Assembly: GCA_027475525.1 (NCBI GenBank)
Contig: JAMWFC010000054.1
Coordinates: 558,001-622,000 of the forward strand
DNA from: Macrolepiota albuminosa
Lineage: Eukaryota > Basidiomycota > Agaricomycetes > Agaricales > Agaricaceae
Length of the DNA stretch: 64,000 nucleotides
Direction: 5' to 3'
Shown here: one piece after another, positions 1 through 12,483 of the stretch
Layout of the letters: each line of letters begins with the position of its first letter
How positions within the stretch are numbered: position 1 is the stretch's first letter
The notes under the pieces: model-generated
Told to the model about the DNA's origin: nothing
What the model saw: only the letters and a program-made list of their open reading frames with translations
The model's database searches: none
Program-made: the position numbers and the translations under genes

Positions 1-365
1 AAACACAGAAGCATTGCCTTCTCGTACATTAGCAAGGCTTCCACTCTCTTGAAAGCTTCTTGGCATGCAATCATTGGTTGCCCATAACATTGCCATCTGC
101 TGATGAATTGGTGTCTGTCCTAGCACCAGACAATTTGCTCTGTGTGTTTGCAGGTGGCAAATCTGCCAGAGGCCACCAGCAGATTCTTCTAGACCTAGAC
201 AAGTGGTGGTCGCTAGATAGGATGGAAATGTCTCAATGGCCAACAATATAATCTGCCTGTTTGCTGGCAGCAAGTCCGTTGCTGCTTCTGTTGTCAGTTC
301 TGTTGCTAGGTCCATAGATCCTGCTCAGATAGGCCAATTGACAGGCATTGAGTCCCATACCAACA
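1..365. other. Left flank, no gene recognised
   Basis: The sequence before the first LTR holds only a short open frame (60-251) with no recognisable motif. The five bases before the LTR (CAACA, 361-365) do not match the five bases after the right LTR (GATGA, 14146-14150), so no target duplication survives for element A. Confidence 0.5.
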
Positions 366-600
366 TATAGCATAGCCCGCTATATAGTGCTGGCCACATA
401 GCTTTTACTTACTGTAGTCAATATTATATTATATTTATTATAATATAATATTATTATTTATCTTACTATAAATAGTTTACATGTGCTGCTTACTTAGCAG
501 CTTATTTTTGTATTCATTTTACATAGTCAGGAGACTGGACTGGTCTGATTCTGTATAGTGTGAACTGTAAACTCTCACTAAATTTCGTAACTTTGTTACA
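366..600 (+). repeat. 5' LTR of element A
   Basis: 235 bp, aligned end to end with 13911-14145. The terminal dinucleotide is TA here and TG in the other copy, a G-to-A change at the first conserved position. It ends in TTACA. An AT-rich palindromic core (TATTATATTATATTTATTAT) is shared by both copies. Confidence 0.92.
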
Positions 601-1160
601 TTTTTTTGAATCCACCAGCTAGGATCTATTGCCTAGCATCTGACATCAGGCACTGAGTTTGTTGACAGAACTCTATCAGCTTCTTGTGCTTCTTGTACAG
701 CCACACTGTGCAAATTTCAAACAGGGAATCGATGAGTAATCCCATATCTGCAGTTTTCACTGACAGCAGGCAGAATGCCCACGACCTACGGGGAGACTCA
801 GCAGATACTCAGGATGTGCCAGCGTCCAATGTGGGTTAGTTAAGACCCAAGGCTCAAGACTGAGGTTGGAGCACTGACCTGTCTGAGAATAAAAGTGAGG
901 CCTGGAGAGCTGAGAGCTCACAACAGGACGGTCAGCAATGGCCATGGGACAAGATGCCAGGGGGATTAACTCCTCCAGTTACGCAGCTGCCAGGAGGACT
1001 GTGACAGTCCAGCCGGCTAGCTTCCAAATGGCCCCCTAATGAAGGCCAACAGTCAACAGGCGTCCAAAGCGCCTCAGGAGACACCGAGTTGTTGGTATAG
1101 ACTGGGGGAGCTATTCCTCTGAGCCAGAGTGGTGGGACCAGGCAGTTCACAGCAGGCTCA

Positions 1161-2077
1161 ATGCCTTCTAAGATAGCGGAAGCCCACCTAGAAGTACTGG
1201 AGGAGGCTGCAAGTCCTGAAGTAGCCCATGCAGAAAACCGCTTTCCACAGACACCAGCAGTGGAGGAAGCTCTGGAGGTTGCAGGGTTTCTGGAGGAGGT
1301 GATTGAGTCATCAAGCGACAATGACGCCAGAGCAGAGGAGCAGCGGTTGAAAACTGCATATACCGTGCGCTTGTGGGTGTTCTGGGATTTATACCCAGAG
1401 GTGATAAAATACACCATCCAAGCACAACTCAAGCGCTACGCTTCAGCACATATAGTAGCACTTAGGCAACAAGGGCACAAAGTGCCCAATGTATTCAGTA
1501 CAAAATATACTGATTTAATGGAGAGAGTGCTCACTATTGAACTGCAAATGTACTTGCAGTGGAAGGCTGCAAGACAATCAGGGGTCTTGACCCCCTGAAG
1601 CCACATCTCTGAGGAATGCTTAGCATGTCGCAATCAAGACATCAGAATTGAGCTAGTGGAGGCACTAGCATGGGCGCAGAAAGTGCCCAAAGTAAAATGG
1701 TGAGTACTTTCTATACTCCAGCAGGACAAGGGTGGCGTGAGGAGCCCCCACACATGCGTAACCAAGACCATAGGACAGATATGTCAGGCCCAGATGGACA
1801 CAATAGTATCATGCTCAAGATGAAGAGCAAGGCATCTGTGATGCTGCATGTGCCCATGGCAGAAACGTTGAGCGACAGAGTCACGTATCAACGTATGTGC
1901 AACGGCAACCTCAGGACTAAGAGACAGTCTCTTATCGACAATCAGGGCATTGTATTCGAGGACACTAAGCCCATTGACGAGATGCATTGTCAATTCATAA
2001 TGCAGGGCCAGAACAATCAAGCTTCTCCAGACCCAGGGCAGCGCAACGATCATGATCAAGGAGACTTCCTCAATTGA
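1161..2077 (+). pseudogene. Leader/early Gag-region ORFs of element A, unrecognised
   Basis: Two open stretches (1161-1598, 145 codons; 1670-2077, 135 codons) lie between the 5' LTR and the recognisable Gag core. The first is acidic at its N-terminal half (Glu/Ala rich) and helical-looking later. Neither shows a motif I recognise. Position argues that they are the N-terminal part of the old Gag or a separate leader protein of element A. Confidence 0.45.
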
Positions 2078-2350
2078 GATGGCGCCACTGGACATGATGC
2101 CCCTGGTAATGGCCAGAATGATAGCCCTAGGTCGACTTCTTGAGATGAGGGCAATTATGCCCACAGTCAAGGAGGCTTGAGACGTTTGCTGTAGGGTGGA
2201 CAAGGGAAGTTACTTTCCCAAGCCGCTGATTTAGCGACTAGATCCCCAGGTCAGCAGGAGGCCATTTGAATGCATTGTGAAGCCATGCACAATCACCTGC
2301 ATTGAGTAGTTGATGATGTCCTGGGGGTAACCTTATGGTTACCAGATGGG

Positions 2351-3235
2351 GTGAAGCTGCATAAAGCAGATAGTAGGCATATTTGTGCCTACACAGGTGC
2401 GTCCAAGTTCAGCAACTTGGAGGATTGGGCAATGGATGTATGCACCTACCTTGCCATGTGCTTGTACAGAGGTGACCATATGGAACGAGAACAAATCTTT
2501 GTTCTGCCTGAGTTCTTGGCTGGAGATGCCATGGGATGGTTTCGATGAGCAGTACTGCACATCAACCAGGTCCAGTATGAGTAGATGTTCAAAGGAGTCC
2601 TTACAGGACTGTACAATCAATTGTGCACCCCTCAATGCTACAGGATGCAAGGCAGGACTTCCAGTCTACCAAATACACCAAGAAGTTGAGAGTACAAGGG
2701 TTCTATAATACCCTTAATGACCATGCCCAGAATATAGCAGTATACCTGGACGGGTATACAATGCTTGAAACATTCTTGGATGGTATTCCAGCAGACATGC
2801 ACCGCTATCTGATATGTGAGGACGGACTGTCCCAAGAGGTCAACGATATGGAAGAGTTTGTGGCATATGCCATCAGGTATAAGCAGTCCCTTAAGACTGC
2901 TAACCACTATGAGCATTGTAGTGGCCACAAAGGGGGAAGCAGGCAACTACCGCCTGCTGGGGCACTCTCATGGGGTCAGCATGTGGGGACCTTCCTGGCC
3001 AAGAAGGCCGATTTGGATCATGACCGCAACATGCAATTTGTGGTATGCAGAACTCCAGCAGCAAATCAAGGGCAAAGCCACCCACACCCAGAGTAGGCAC
3101 CGGACAGAGAACGTCCTAAACCAAGGCCAGATTTCAAGCCGGCCAACCCACCAGGTCAGATGGGAACCTGCTTTGCATGCGGCCAGCCAGGCCACTACCC
3201 TACCAATTGCCCTGCAAAGACGGGAGCTCTAAGAA
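2351..3235 (+). pseudogene. gag: Element A Gag (capsid plus zinc knuckle), broken
   Basis: Fragments in different frames make a Ty3-type Gag: a capsid-like stretch (2351-2548 and 2623-3096) followed at about 3159-3220 by a CCHC zinc knuckle, CFACGQPGHYPTNC, which fits C-x2-C-x4-H-x4-C and would bind the element RNA. An in-frame TGA in the codon after GWF-R at about 2546 and at least one frameshift interrupt it. It lies directly 5' of the protease, the normal order for Ty3/gypsy. The zinc knuckle is unambiguous; the capsid call rests on position and general resemblance. Confidence 0.75.
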
Positions 3236-3303
3236 AGAGGTACACACCCCGCACCCACCTTTGAGCCGCACATACTGCAGCCACAAGTGGGAGTGATGGA
3301 GAC

Positions 3304-3966
3304 ATGTCTGCTGAGTCTGAGGCAGAGCACCCCACAAACAACCAAGAGCCCCCAGAGAAGGCATCAGGCACCGAGCCTAAGAGTGTGGTTGTGGAGGAGG
3401 AGGAGTACATCATAGTCAACATTTATGATAACATCTACGACAATGAGTACTACAGTCATGACAGCGACTCTGAGTGCCTAGCAGTGATGACGGATTGGCT
3501 GTCCTCAAACGATTCCAAAAAAAATAATGTGGTTCGAATGAAGAAGGTGATCCTTTGTCGAGCAGAGGGTACTTTGCAGCACCCTACACTGAAACAGGCA
3601 GACAAAGAGTGCCTGGTCTTGTATGTGGATGTGAATGGCCACAAAGCATGGACCTTATGGGACTCCGGGAGTACTACATTGGGTATAACGCCCCAGTTCA
3701 CCCACATGTATGGAATTTCCCTGCAGGAGTTGGATACGCCATTGGCATTGCAGCTGAGCACCATAGGAAGCCATGCTATGGTGCAGTATAGGATGAATGT
3801 AACTGTCCAGACACCGGGCTTCTGTAGCCAGGAGTATATGGATGTAGCAAACTTTGATCACTATGATATGATATTGGGAATGCTATTCATGCGGCATAAC
3901 AAAGTCATGCTAGACTTTGATCACTGTCAGGTGCTAGTGAATGGGAAGGTGATTCCAGCCAAATGA
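3304..3966 (+). pseudogene. pro: Element A retropepsin domain
   Basis: This 220-codon open frame carries the aspartic protease signature DSGST (about residue 120) preceded by a beta-strand-like LYVDVNG and followed by the ILGM-x-FMR flap/C-terminal motif, as in Ty3/gypsy retropepsins. The acidic N-terminal 80 residues look like a linker after the zinc knuckle. The enzyme would cleave Gag-Pol as a homodimer. The frame closes at 3966 and the Pol linker continues elsewhere with stops, so this is a remnant. Confidence 0.8.
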
Positions 3967-4400
3967 GCTACAACAGATGACACTGATAATCACCTGCAAC
4001 ATCATCGCACTACAGAGAAACACAAGAAGTCTCCATGACTCAGCCAGCACAAAGTGCCAGTGGTGGAGGATGGTTGAGGAAGTACAGGCCATGCCTGGAC
4101 TGAGCTCAGACCACAATGTGGTGATGATGAGCCAGGAGGAGTATTAAGCCTCCAAGAGGAACGACGAGCAAATACTCGCTCCTGATGATTGAGGCGCAAA
4201 GCCTCCAGACAAGCGCCAGCAAAAGGCAAGACAGAGGGAGGACTCAGTGGATGTATGCCCACCTACATCCTCACAAGTCAAGTTAGATGACTTAAGAGAC
4301 AGCAACTGAGAGGTGGAAGCCTCAGGTAGGGAGGACACATGGTCCCTTATGGGAATGACCAGCACCTCTTCCTGAGTATAATTGAGCATATGACCCTCAA

Positions 4401-6132
4401 ATGCCGCAGGAGTGGAACAAACTGATGGCAGCCACTTGTGTGCAAAATGCGCACCAGCAACAGACAACTGTCATACCAGCATTGGATGAGGTGTCCATAG
4501 CGTACTCATTTGTACATGAGGAAAAAAGCCTTGTGGCTTGTAAGGCAGTGGTAGTGGGGTCCCTGCTAAGACTACATATACCCAATGACAGTGTCACTTG
4601 GGTGCTTGCAATGCATGAGCAATATGCACTGCAGCCTTTGTCATCCTCAGAGACAGTGGAAGTACTTCCTCCAGTGCATATGAAGGGGAAACAGAAGGCA
4701 ACAGGCCTTTGTGAGGAAGATATACCTCGGTTGCATCAGCAATAGCAAGAAGAATTTGCTGATATGGTCAATGGGACCAAGGAGGAGCTCCTGCCATGGT
4801 GGGAAGTGAACTATGAAATCAACCTCATAGACGAGAGCAAGCAATACAAGTACCACTTGCCACACTGTCCACATGCACTCTAGGAGCAATTACACGATAA
4901 AACTAATTGCTATTTGAATGCTCAGTGGTGGTCACCATGCACCACTGCTCAGGCTGCACTATTACTGTGCATCCCAAAGAAGGATGGAACCCTTCAAACA
5001 GCTCTTGATGTGTGTCAGCACAATGACAATACTATAAAGGATGTAACTCCTTTACCAGATCAGGTGATCCGGGAAGACATGGCTCAGGCAAAGTATTGCT
5101 TGAAGATTGACCTTACTAATGCCTACAAGCAGGTGCACATTTGCACCAAAGACATACCCAAGACCATATTTGCATCAATCATGGACATGTTCACAAGCAA
5201 CATAATGCAGATTGGAGACTGTAATGCTCCTGCAACCTTTCAGAGGCTAATAACCTCTATTTTTCGAGACGTAATAGGATGCTTTATGCACATCCATTTA
5301 GATGACATATTCATCTACTCGGATTCTATGGAGGAGCATGAGCAGCACCTCAGAGTCATATTCAAACAACTATGCAAGTACAAATTGTACTTGAAGTGGA
5401 AAAAGTGTGAGCTTTATGCTCAGAGTATAGACTGCCTAGGGCATGTCATCGATGAGCGGGGTATCCACCCTGATCAGGACAAGCTTGATCGCATTTGGAA
5501 GTGGCACACACCACAAAACTACAATGACATCCAACAATTCATTGGCCTTGTCAACTACATATTGAGCTTCTTGTCCGATGTCACTGCTTATACTGGGCCA
5601 CTTATGTCCATGATGCAGAACAGGTCACCATTCAATTGGAGGCCGCTGCACCAGCGGTGCTTTGAGATGGTCAAATGGATCTGTATAAAGACTTCGATGA
5701 TTTGACTAATTGACCCTATATGGCTTATTTGCAATGTGTCTAAGACAGGTGTTGGTGCCATGTATGGTCAGGGGAGTAGCTGGCAGACTTGCCGCCCAGC
5801 AGAGCTTATGTCACAACTGCCCAGCAAACCTATGCTGTGCACAAGCTGGAGACTCTAGCCATACTTGAGGCCCTCCTCAAGTGGGAGGATAAGTTGATGG
5901 GATACCTCATAAGGCACTTGAGTTCTTCAAAACTCAGATGAACTTGTTGCCACATCAGCGACGTTGGATTGACTACATGTTGAGATACCAGTTCAACATC
6001 ACCTATATTAAAGGTGAACTCAACAAAGTGGCAGACTGCTTGTCTCACTACTTTGAGAGCGATGTAGTTGGGGAGGCTCACAAGCCTCATGAGTATGTGC
6101 AGGCAGACTGCCACATAGACCCAGACAGAGAG
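4401..6132 (+). pseudogene. pol: Element A reverse transcriptase and RNase H
   Basis: The best open part (4914-5705) contains the RT blocks: LLCIPKKDG, the altered LKIDLTNAYKQVHI palm strand, and LDDIFIYS with the catalytic LDD, then the thumb and connection (GLVNYI). The segment 4401-4745 and the interrupted stretch to 4880 form the linker into RT. RNase H follows: a degenerate VSKTGVGAMYGQG strand at about 5740, then 5938-6132 with the RNase H end motif YIKGELNKVADCLSHY. Many stops (TGA/TAG) interrupt the last third. Homology to Ty3/gypsy Pol is clear; function is lost. Confidence 0.85.
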
Positions 6133-6650
6133 TGTAAGGGCAACCTCTAGAGGCTGTGGCTCAGTCACACAGCTGGCAGAGGGAGATCCAAAGTGTATTA
6201 GAATATATACTGACAATATCAAGGTAGCTACTCACCTGGCAGAGGGAGATCCAAAGAGAACAAGTCTGGGGATTCCCTATGCCAGGTTGGACGCTTCTGG
6301 GGCCTCTGAAGCATGGGAAACAACTGTACAGTACAACAAAACCTTAAAAACTCGAAAATTGACTAACCAAACAAGTGTGCAAACAAGGGAGGAAAACTCC
6401 GGACTTTAGAAGTCAGAAAGGCAAACTCCAGCTTATCTAAGCAGCCTGGAGCGGTGCTGAAGGGCCCACACTTGTCTGAGTGATAGCTAAAGAACCAGAG
6501 CACCTTAAAGGTTGAGAATAGTATTAACAGATAGTGTTGAAAAAGTAGTAACAGCAAAATAAGAGAATGATAGAAGAAATAAGGAAGTGAATGAAAGGAG
6601 AGTGAAGAAATAAAGAGTGAAAGAAGAAAGGAATGAGGAGTCCCCTGACA
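6133..6650. repeat. Solo LTR (family S) inserted in element A pol
   Basis: A 518-bp unit starting TGTAAGGG and ending CCCTGACA, so its ends form a short inverted repeat TGT(A/C)AGGG. It is flanked by perfect 5-bp duplications GAGAG (6128-6132 and 6651-6655). Removing it rejoins RNase H to the sequence leading to integrase. A second copy lies at 11181-12482. No internal region is present, so it is a solo LTR left by recombination after insertion into element A. Confidence 0.85.
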
Positions 6651-6655
6651 GAGAG

Positions 6656-8401
6656 GATCTACCTCTCCACCAATACCAGGAAATCAGAGAGCATGTCTTG
6701 GATGTACATGCAATGCATGATGACAAACAGAGGTGAAGTACTCACCTCCAGAAGCAGCATGAAGAGCAGGATGTAGCTGCCCAGCTGCTCAAAGAGCATG
6801 AAGTCATGAATCCAGCGTCACCTGGGGAACACAAGCGCCCCGACAGACCTGTTACTCTGGCTGAGATGCTTGAAGGCGAATTGCCTTTATTTCAGCCTCC
6901 TAGCCTGGGCAGCGACAACTTCTGCACAGAAGTGGTATGGGAATATAGTGATGATTCTCTCTTTGCTGAGATAATCACCAATCCCAATGACCACCCTCGG
7001 TTCAGGCAGGGGCCTGGTGGACTGATCACAATGGACAACTGTCAAGAGGTGGCAGTGATCTGCCTTCCCCATATGCGAACTATTGTCACATGAGTACTGA
7101 ATTAGGCCCATGCACTGGTGGGGCACTTCAGTGCTGCACAAACGTTGGGATACATTTATAGATGGTATTGGTGGCCATGTATAGCCCAAGAAGTGACTCA
7201 GTTCTGCGCATCATGCGCAGCATATCAGAGGGCAAAGTTGCCCCCTGGATCCCCTGCCAGGAAGCTGCACCAGCTACCCATGCTGGTAAAACCTTGAGAC
7301 TCCATTGGAATGGACTTTGTAGGTCCCTTTTCCAAGTCTAGAGGATTTGACTACCTCTGGGTGATAATCTGCCGCATGACAAGCATGGTGCACCTTATAC
7401 CAGTGTGAACTACGCTGACGGCTAAGGAGCTGTTGTGGATCTACCTCAGGGAGATTGTTAGGCTGCATGGGCTGCCTAGCACTATTGTGAGTAACCGTGA
7501 CTCAAAGTTCATGTCTCAATGGTGGAGGGAACTCCACAAACTGTTAGGAGTGCGACTCCTTATGTCGACGTTGTTCCATCCTCAGATGGATGGGCAAACT
7601 GAGCGGGCCAACCACAGTATAGGCCAGATCTTGAGGGCAGTTGTTTGTCCTGACCGACGGGACTGGGTGGACTGGTGTCCACTCACTGAGTTTGCAATTA
7701 ATGCAAGTATCTCAGAGATGACAGGGTATGTGCCCTTTGAGCTCGATGGAGGGTACTTGCCCTTTATGCTGCACAAAATTTGTGCTGATGTAGTGGCCCT
7801 CCGAGGAGTTGTCAAGTTTGCCAGGCAGGCCCTGGAGAATATTGCAGTGGTGCATGGCGCCATCATAGAGATGTGAGTCTTTCAGGCAAAAAATGCTAAT
7901 CACTATAGGCAAACAGACCCACCAATAGCAGTGGGAGCGTTGGTCTATCTGTCAACGCATAACCTGAGACTCTCAAAGGGATGGACAAGTAAACTCTGCC
8001 CAAAATGGGTAGGCCCGTACTGTGTGCTAGGCGCGGAGCCAAGTACCTCCAACTATGTGTTGGAGCTGCCTCAGGCATTGCAGGAATGACAAATTGTCCC
8101 AAAATTCCATGTGTCGCTGTTGCGACCATATAGCACATTCAACAACATGCTATTCCCTAACAGGGTGACCCTGGGCCCCTATGACTTTGGGGCACAAGAC
8201 AATGACAAATGGTTTGTTGAGTGCATCATAGGGCACTGGTGGACTGAGCGTAGTACACTCAAGTTTGAAGTACAGTGGTTCCTCAGAGACACAACATGGG
8301 AGCCACACTCCCATTGCTCCAAGTTGGTGGCACTTGACCGTTATTTGGAGTTGAAGGGCGTTAAGTGCCCACATCAGTTAAGTAAGCATGTTGGCGCTTA
8401 A
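6656..8401 (+). pseudogene. int: Element A integrase and C-terminal chromodomain
   Basis: The zinc-binding HHCC region is visible at about 7105-7250 (LVGHFS...FCASCAAYQRAK). The catalytic core is split; 7433-7876 holds SNRDSKF and FHPQMDGQTERANH, typical of Ty3/gypsy integrases. From 7877 the C-terminal part reads into the GPY-like WVGPYCV motif, then KFHVSLLRPY and a chromodomain at about 8209-8370 (FVECIIGHWW, FEVQWFLRDTTWEPH). This makes the element a chromovirus, a group whose chromodomain is thought to direct integration to marked chromatin. Frame breaks occur at about 7300-7430, 7876 and 8090. Confidence 0.85.
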
Positions 8402-8505
8402 GTTGATCAGCAGTGCCAATCGCAGCTTGGCTGAGTTGGTCAGCAGCTGTAGCTGAAACACATCTTAAAATGCAAAATTTCTTTTTTCCCTTTCTTCCCT
8501 TAACC

Positions 8506-8533
8506 ATGGACAACATGCCTATGGACCCCAGTG

Positions 8534-8564
<31 letters not shown>

Positions 8565-9571
8565 GTTTGAGTTCACACCGTCAGTCTTACTGTCGGCTGA
8601 AGGAGCAGATGGCTCCTCCACTGACCCAAAATGCGCCCCAGTGGGGACAATCACAACAGGCTGTGGGCTTCCCACAGCAGCAGCAACAACCAGCAGTGGG
8701 CTACTCACTGCAGCAGCTAGTGATCAGTGGCTATCCGCCACACCAACTCATGCAGGGCAACTTTATGCCCCAAAACGCACCTATGGGCAGCTATCAGCCC
8801 CAACAACCAGTAGCAGGTGCTTATGTGCCACATCACGCTAAGGGCCAATCCCAGCAACACCAGTACGGGGGGCTTATCAGCCCCCAAGTAGCGCCAGGAT
8901 GAAGGCAGCTTGCCTCCGTACTGGTGGGGGGTACAATGGGGGCACATCCTTTGCCTCAGTTTACCACCCCGGCACACTACCCTGGCATGAGTGGTGCACC
9001 TGTAATAATGCTGTACCCCCCAGCTTGGATGGGGGCTTGGGATGTGATGCTCCAGTACGATGCCTCGTATGAGGTGCTAGCCAAGGGAGGCAAGTCAGCT
9101 TCCCTGTTGGCCACAGTACCAGCCAACAATCTAGAGGGATGCCAAGCATCCCTTGTGCAGGCCCCTGCAGCCATTGAGAGCATAGAAACTCTCAATCCAG
9201 AACTAAGCATCAGTTCATCAGCCAATGCGCTGATGGAGAGCCTGGCCAGGCTCTCCTTGTTACAGCGGCTGGAGATGCCGCACCAACCTGAGCCCAGCTC
9301 AGAAGAAGAGTCACGTCCTCGATGCAACAAAGAAAAAGCATGGGCTGTTGAGCCCAGTCTCAACCAGGACTTAGTCCTGGCTACTCTCCTCCAATGCCTG
9401 GAGAACAACAGGTACAATGTACCTGCAGAGTCGTCATTCCTCTGTGATGCGGAGGTAGTCGTCCTCATCAGCCAAATGATGGATGACATGGATCATATGC
9501 ATGCTCAGCGCAAAACTGATCTCCTTGCCCTATCGGCCGCTTGCAAGCGGCAGACTACACCTCCAAGTTGA
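8506..9571 (+). pseudogene. Accessory Q-rich ORF of element A, unrecognised
   Basis: After the chromodomain a new ATG (8506) opens a frame with a run of eight Gln. It continues, after a shift, as a Gln/Pro-rich low-complexity stretch (8531-8902) and then as 8924-9571, which ends in an acidic, Leu-rich region. The register is kept only piecewise, so the protein is broken. I recognise no domain. Most Ty3/gypsy elements have no ORF here, so this is either an accessory gene of the element or captured sequence. Confidence 0.5.
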
Positions 9572-11180
9572 GACACTAACTCCAGCAAAAGGACACATCA
9601 GCAAGGAGTGGAGGACACGCCCTCCCGCTTGACTCAGTCGAGCATTGTCATCTCTGGTGATGATGCCAACTGTGGTTGGGTGCGCTGGACGTATACGCAG
9701 TACAATGCCATCTTCAGCGCCTGGCGTACGAGTTTGTGAAGAGTCCTGACAGGGTCCCGGTGTGCTCGAGCAGAGGTGATAGGGCGATGCGCTAGATGAT
9801 AGTGCCTTGGGTGCTACCTAGCAAGTGGTAAGCATTATAGTTTAGGAGAAGTTATAGAGAATAAAATGAATAGCACAGCGTAGTGTGCCCGTAAGTGGCA
9901 CCGTAAATGACGAAGACGAGATAGACAAAGCTAGCACTGAACTTATTGACAAAGTCAGGCAATGCTAGTGCTATTTGAATGCTAAGTGTAACTGGGTGCT
10001 CAAGAGGTTACAATTTGTTGCTATATACATGGCAAGTAGCTAGTTTTTACACTATGTGCTATGGTATTTCCAAAATAAGTCCATTGACAGTGCTACCAAT
10101 TAGCGCCTCTCCTCGTGGTTGTAGCTAACGGCCACCTGTCAACAGCGACCTGCAGCACATGGGTGATGGCGACCAACAGCGACTCTAAAACTACTTAGAA
10201 ATGATACGAATTTGCTTACTTTCTGATGTAATTTAATTGGCCATGCCATCCCGGAATGTGGTCGGAGAATTCTCAACAGATGCCGTGAGCACTAATCCCA
10301 GCGCTAACATTGTACTATCTTTTGATAGATTTAAATGTCAGGTCTGCGTGTATCCTGTCTTGTCATCATTGATTTCTTTAGGCTTCTGATTGAAGTGTCT
10401 TGGTGATTGACAGCGCCAATTGCTAACTCCTTTTGGTATTGATCGGGGTTTGGTCAGAGTCAACTTCTCTCCATTGTGCTAGCGCTATGAGTTCTAAGCC
10501 TCCTTGGTCTTTAAAATGAGTGGAGTGTGCCGAGGGGCTGATACTGGTGTTTAAGATGAATGGATAAGTCTTGCCATAGAGCACCAGCGCTAGGGCTGCT
10601 CTGTACCCCAAGCTGGTCGCTAGAGTCTCCAGTGTGTCAAGTGTTGGTCAACCTATAATGTCCCTTGATGCGCTCAGTCCAGGTAGAAGCCTATCACCGG
10701 CTGGGAGGCTGGTCTAGGGCGGGACATCCTTCCCTATGAAGATGCCCTTGCTCCAGCCACCCCCCAGCTCATCCAGCGCCTTGCTAGTGGCACATCTGAG
10801 GTCGCATCTTTGCGACCATTATCTGTGGTATCCACCATGCACTCTGGGGAGCAGAGTTCCTGGGGCATCAGCACATGCTGTGGGCAATGAACCCATGTTC
10901 TGACAAGTCTGTGCCAGAGAGGCTGCCATCCCCACCCTCTGATAATGAATGGTATGAGGAGCCTGAAGAGGCTCGTATGGAATCTCCTGTGCCACATGAG
11001 ACGGCAGCACAACGCATGGCACGCAAACAGTGCAATAGCAATTGACGGGCCAAGATGGACCATTGGGCACAAATAGTGCCAAACAAGGAGCTGCCCTCCT
11101 CAAGGACGAAACCGGGCACATCCCTGATGCGCTCAATGTGATGATCTATCATGATCACACTATTGAGCACCAGAACTCAT
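9572..11180. other. Gene-poor stretch inside element A
   Basis: About 1.6 kb without a convincing gene. A short acidic, Pro/Glu-rich frame starts at ATG 10887 and stops near 11045; it may be the start of the accessory protein continued at 12484. Nothing else recognisable. Confidence 0.4.
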
Positions 11181-12482
11181 TCTAAGGGCAACCTCTAGAG
11201 GCTGTAGCTCAGTCACACAGCTGGCAGAGGGAGATCCAAAGTGTATTAGAATATATACTGACAATATCAAGGTAGCTACTCACCTGGCAGAGAGAGATCC
11301 AAAGAGAACAAGTCTAGGGATTCCCTATGCCAGGTTGGACGCTTCTGGGGCCTCTGAAGCATGGGAAACAACTGTACAGTACAATAAAACCTTAAAAACT
11401 TGAAAATTGACTAACCAAACAACTGTGCAAACAAGGGAGGAAAACTCCGGACTTTAGAAGTCAGAAAGGCAAACTCCAGTGTAGTACTTGGTGTAAGTAT
11501 TACTGATAGTTCTGTGGCTTGCTGGTGTAGAGTATGACTTTCAATGCACACTGACTTGATGATGAAATTGATATATTAATATTTTGAGTGCAAATCCCAA
11601 TCTTCTGGAATGCAGAGGGTTCTCAACAAACTCCAGCCTAAGCAATTCACTCCCTGAAAATTACCAAGCCTTTGCCTATCAATTGCCTGTCTATTCTCTA
11701 CTAAACTTGGGCTATTTATACTGTTTTTCTGGTGCACAGACCACTATCTACACATGACTCTTTGTTGTAAACTCCTCAACCTCCGGAACATATTTGATAG
11801 TCCAATTTCCCTTTTGAGAGGCCTGTTTCGGTGCACCAATTCCACCATTCAACTTCTGGTTCCATCATTCTTCCAGATGTCTCTGATTGCCACTTCCCCA
11901 TTTGCTTGAGCCCCATTTAGCACGATCCCATTCATAGATCCTTCTTTCCCCTTTTGGTTGTGTTATTGTCTGATCTGATTTTTGATCCAGATCACCACGA
12001 TTTGATCCCATTTTGTCACTTCTGCCAGCTCCCATGCTTCCCCTCCCTATTACAGTGGTTGGACTATTGTTGAGCTGATAGTTTGAGCCAGTCCCTGCCT
12101 GTTGTTCTGTACTTTTCTGTGTATTTATTGGGGTGTTTTTGGAGATATAATTTGTTGAGACTGCTATCAAGAGGCTTACAGTTTTCAGCCCATAATTAAA
12201 TGTTTATTTTGACTTCTGATGCATGGTGTGTCCCTGACTGCTGGTACAGCATCGTATCACTGGCTTATCTAAGCAGTCTGGAGTGGTGCTGAAGGGCCCA
12301 CACTTGTCTGAGTGATAGCTAAAGAACCAGAGCACCTCAAAGGTTGAGAATAGTACTAACAGATAGTGTTGAGAAAGTAGTAACAGCAAAATGAGAGAAT
12401 GATAGAAGAAATAAGGAAGTGAATGAAAGGAGAGTGAAGGAATAAAGAGTGAAAAAAGAAAGAAATAAGGAGTCCCCTGACA
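11181..12482. repeat. Second copy of LTR family S, split by a 784-bp insertion
   Basis: Sequence 11181-11479 plus 12264-12482 reconstitutes the same 518-bp unit as 6133-6650 with scattered substitutions. Its first bases are TCT rather than TGT, and the flanks (CTCAT and GCGCA) do not form a target duplication, so it is older or rearranged. The break falls between the bases matching 6431 and 6432 of copy one. Confidence 0.85.
11480..12263. repeat. Insertion within LTR copy two, including a 149-bp LTR-like unit
   Basis: These 784 bp are absent from the intact copy. The first 149 bp (11480-11628) begin TGTAGTAC and end CAACA, and are flanked by the direct repeat CAAACTCCAG (11470-11479; second copy 11627-11636, which overlaps the unit's end by 2 bp). 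It may be a small solo LTR or other short element. The remainder (11637-12263) is unassigned. Confidence 0.5.
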
Positions 12483-12483
12483 G

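Noticed and set aside
6133..12482. 6133-6650 and 11181-12482 as the two LTRs of one 6.3-kb element
   Set aside because: The left copy has its own perfect GAGAG duplication, and the sequence between them begins with element A integrase, so the copies are independent.
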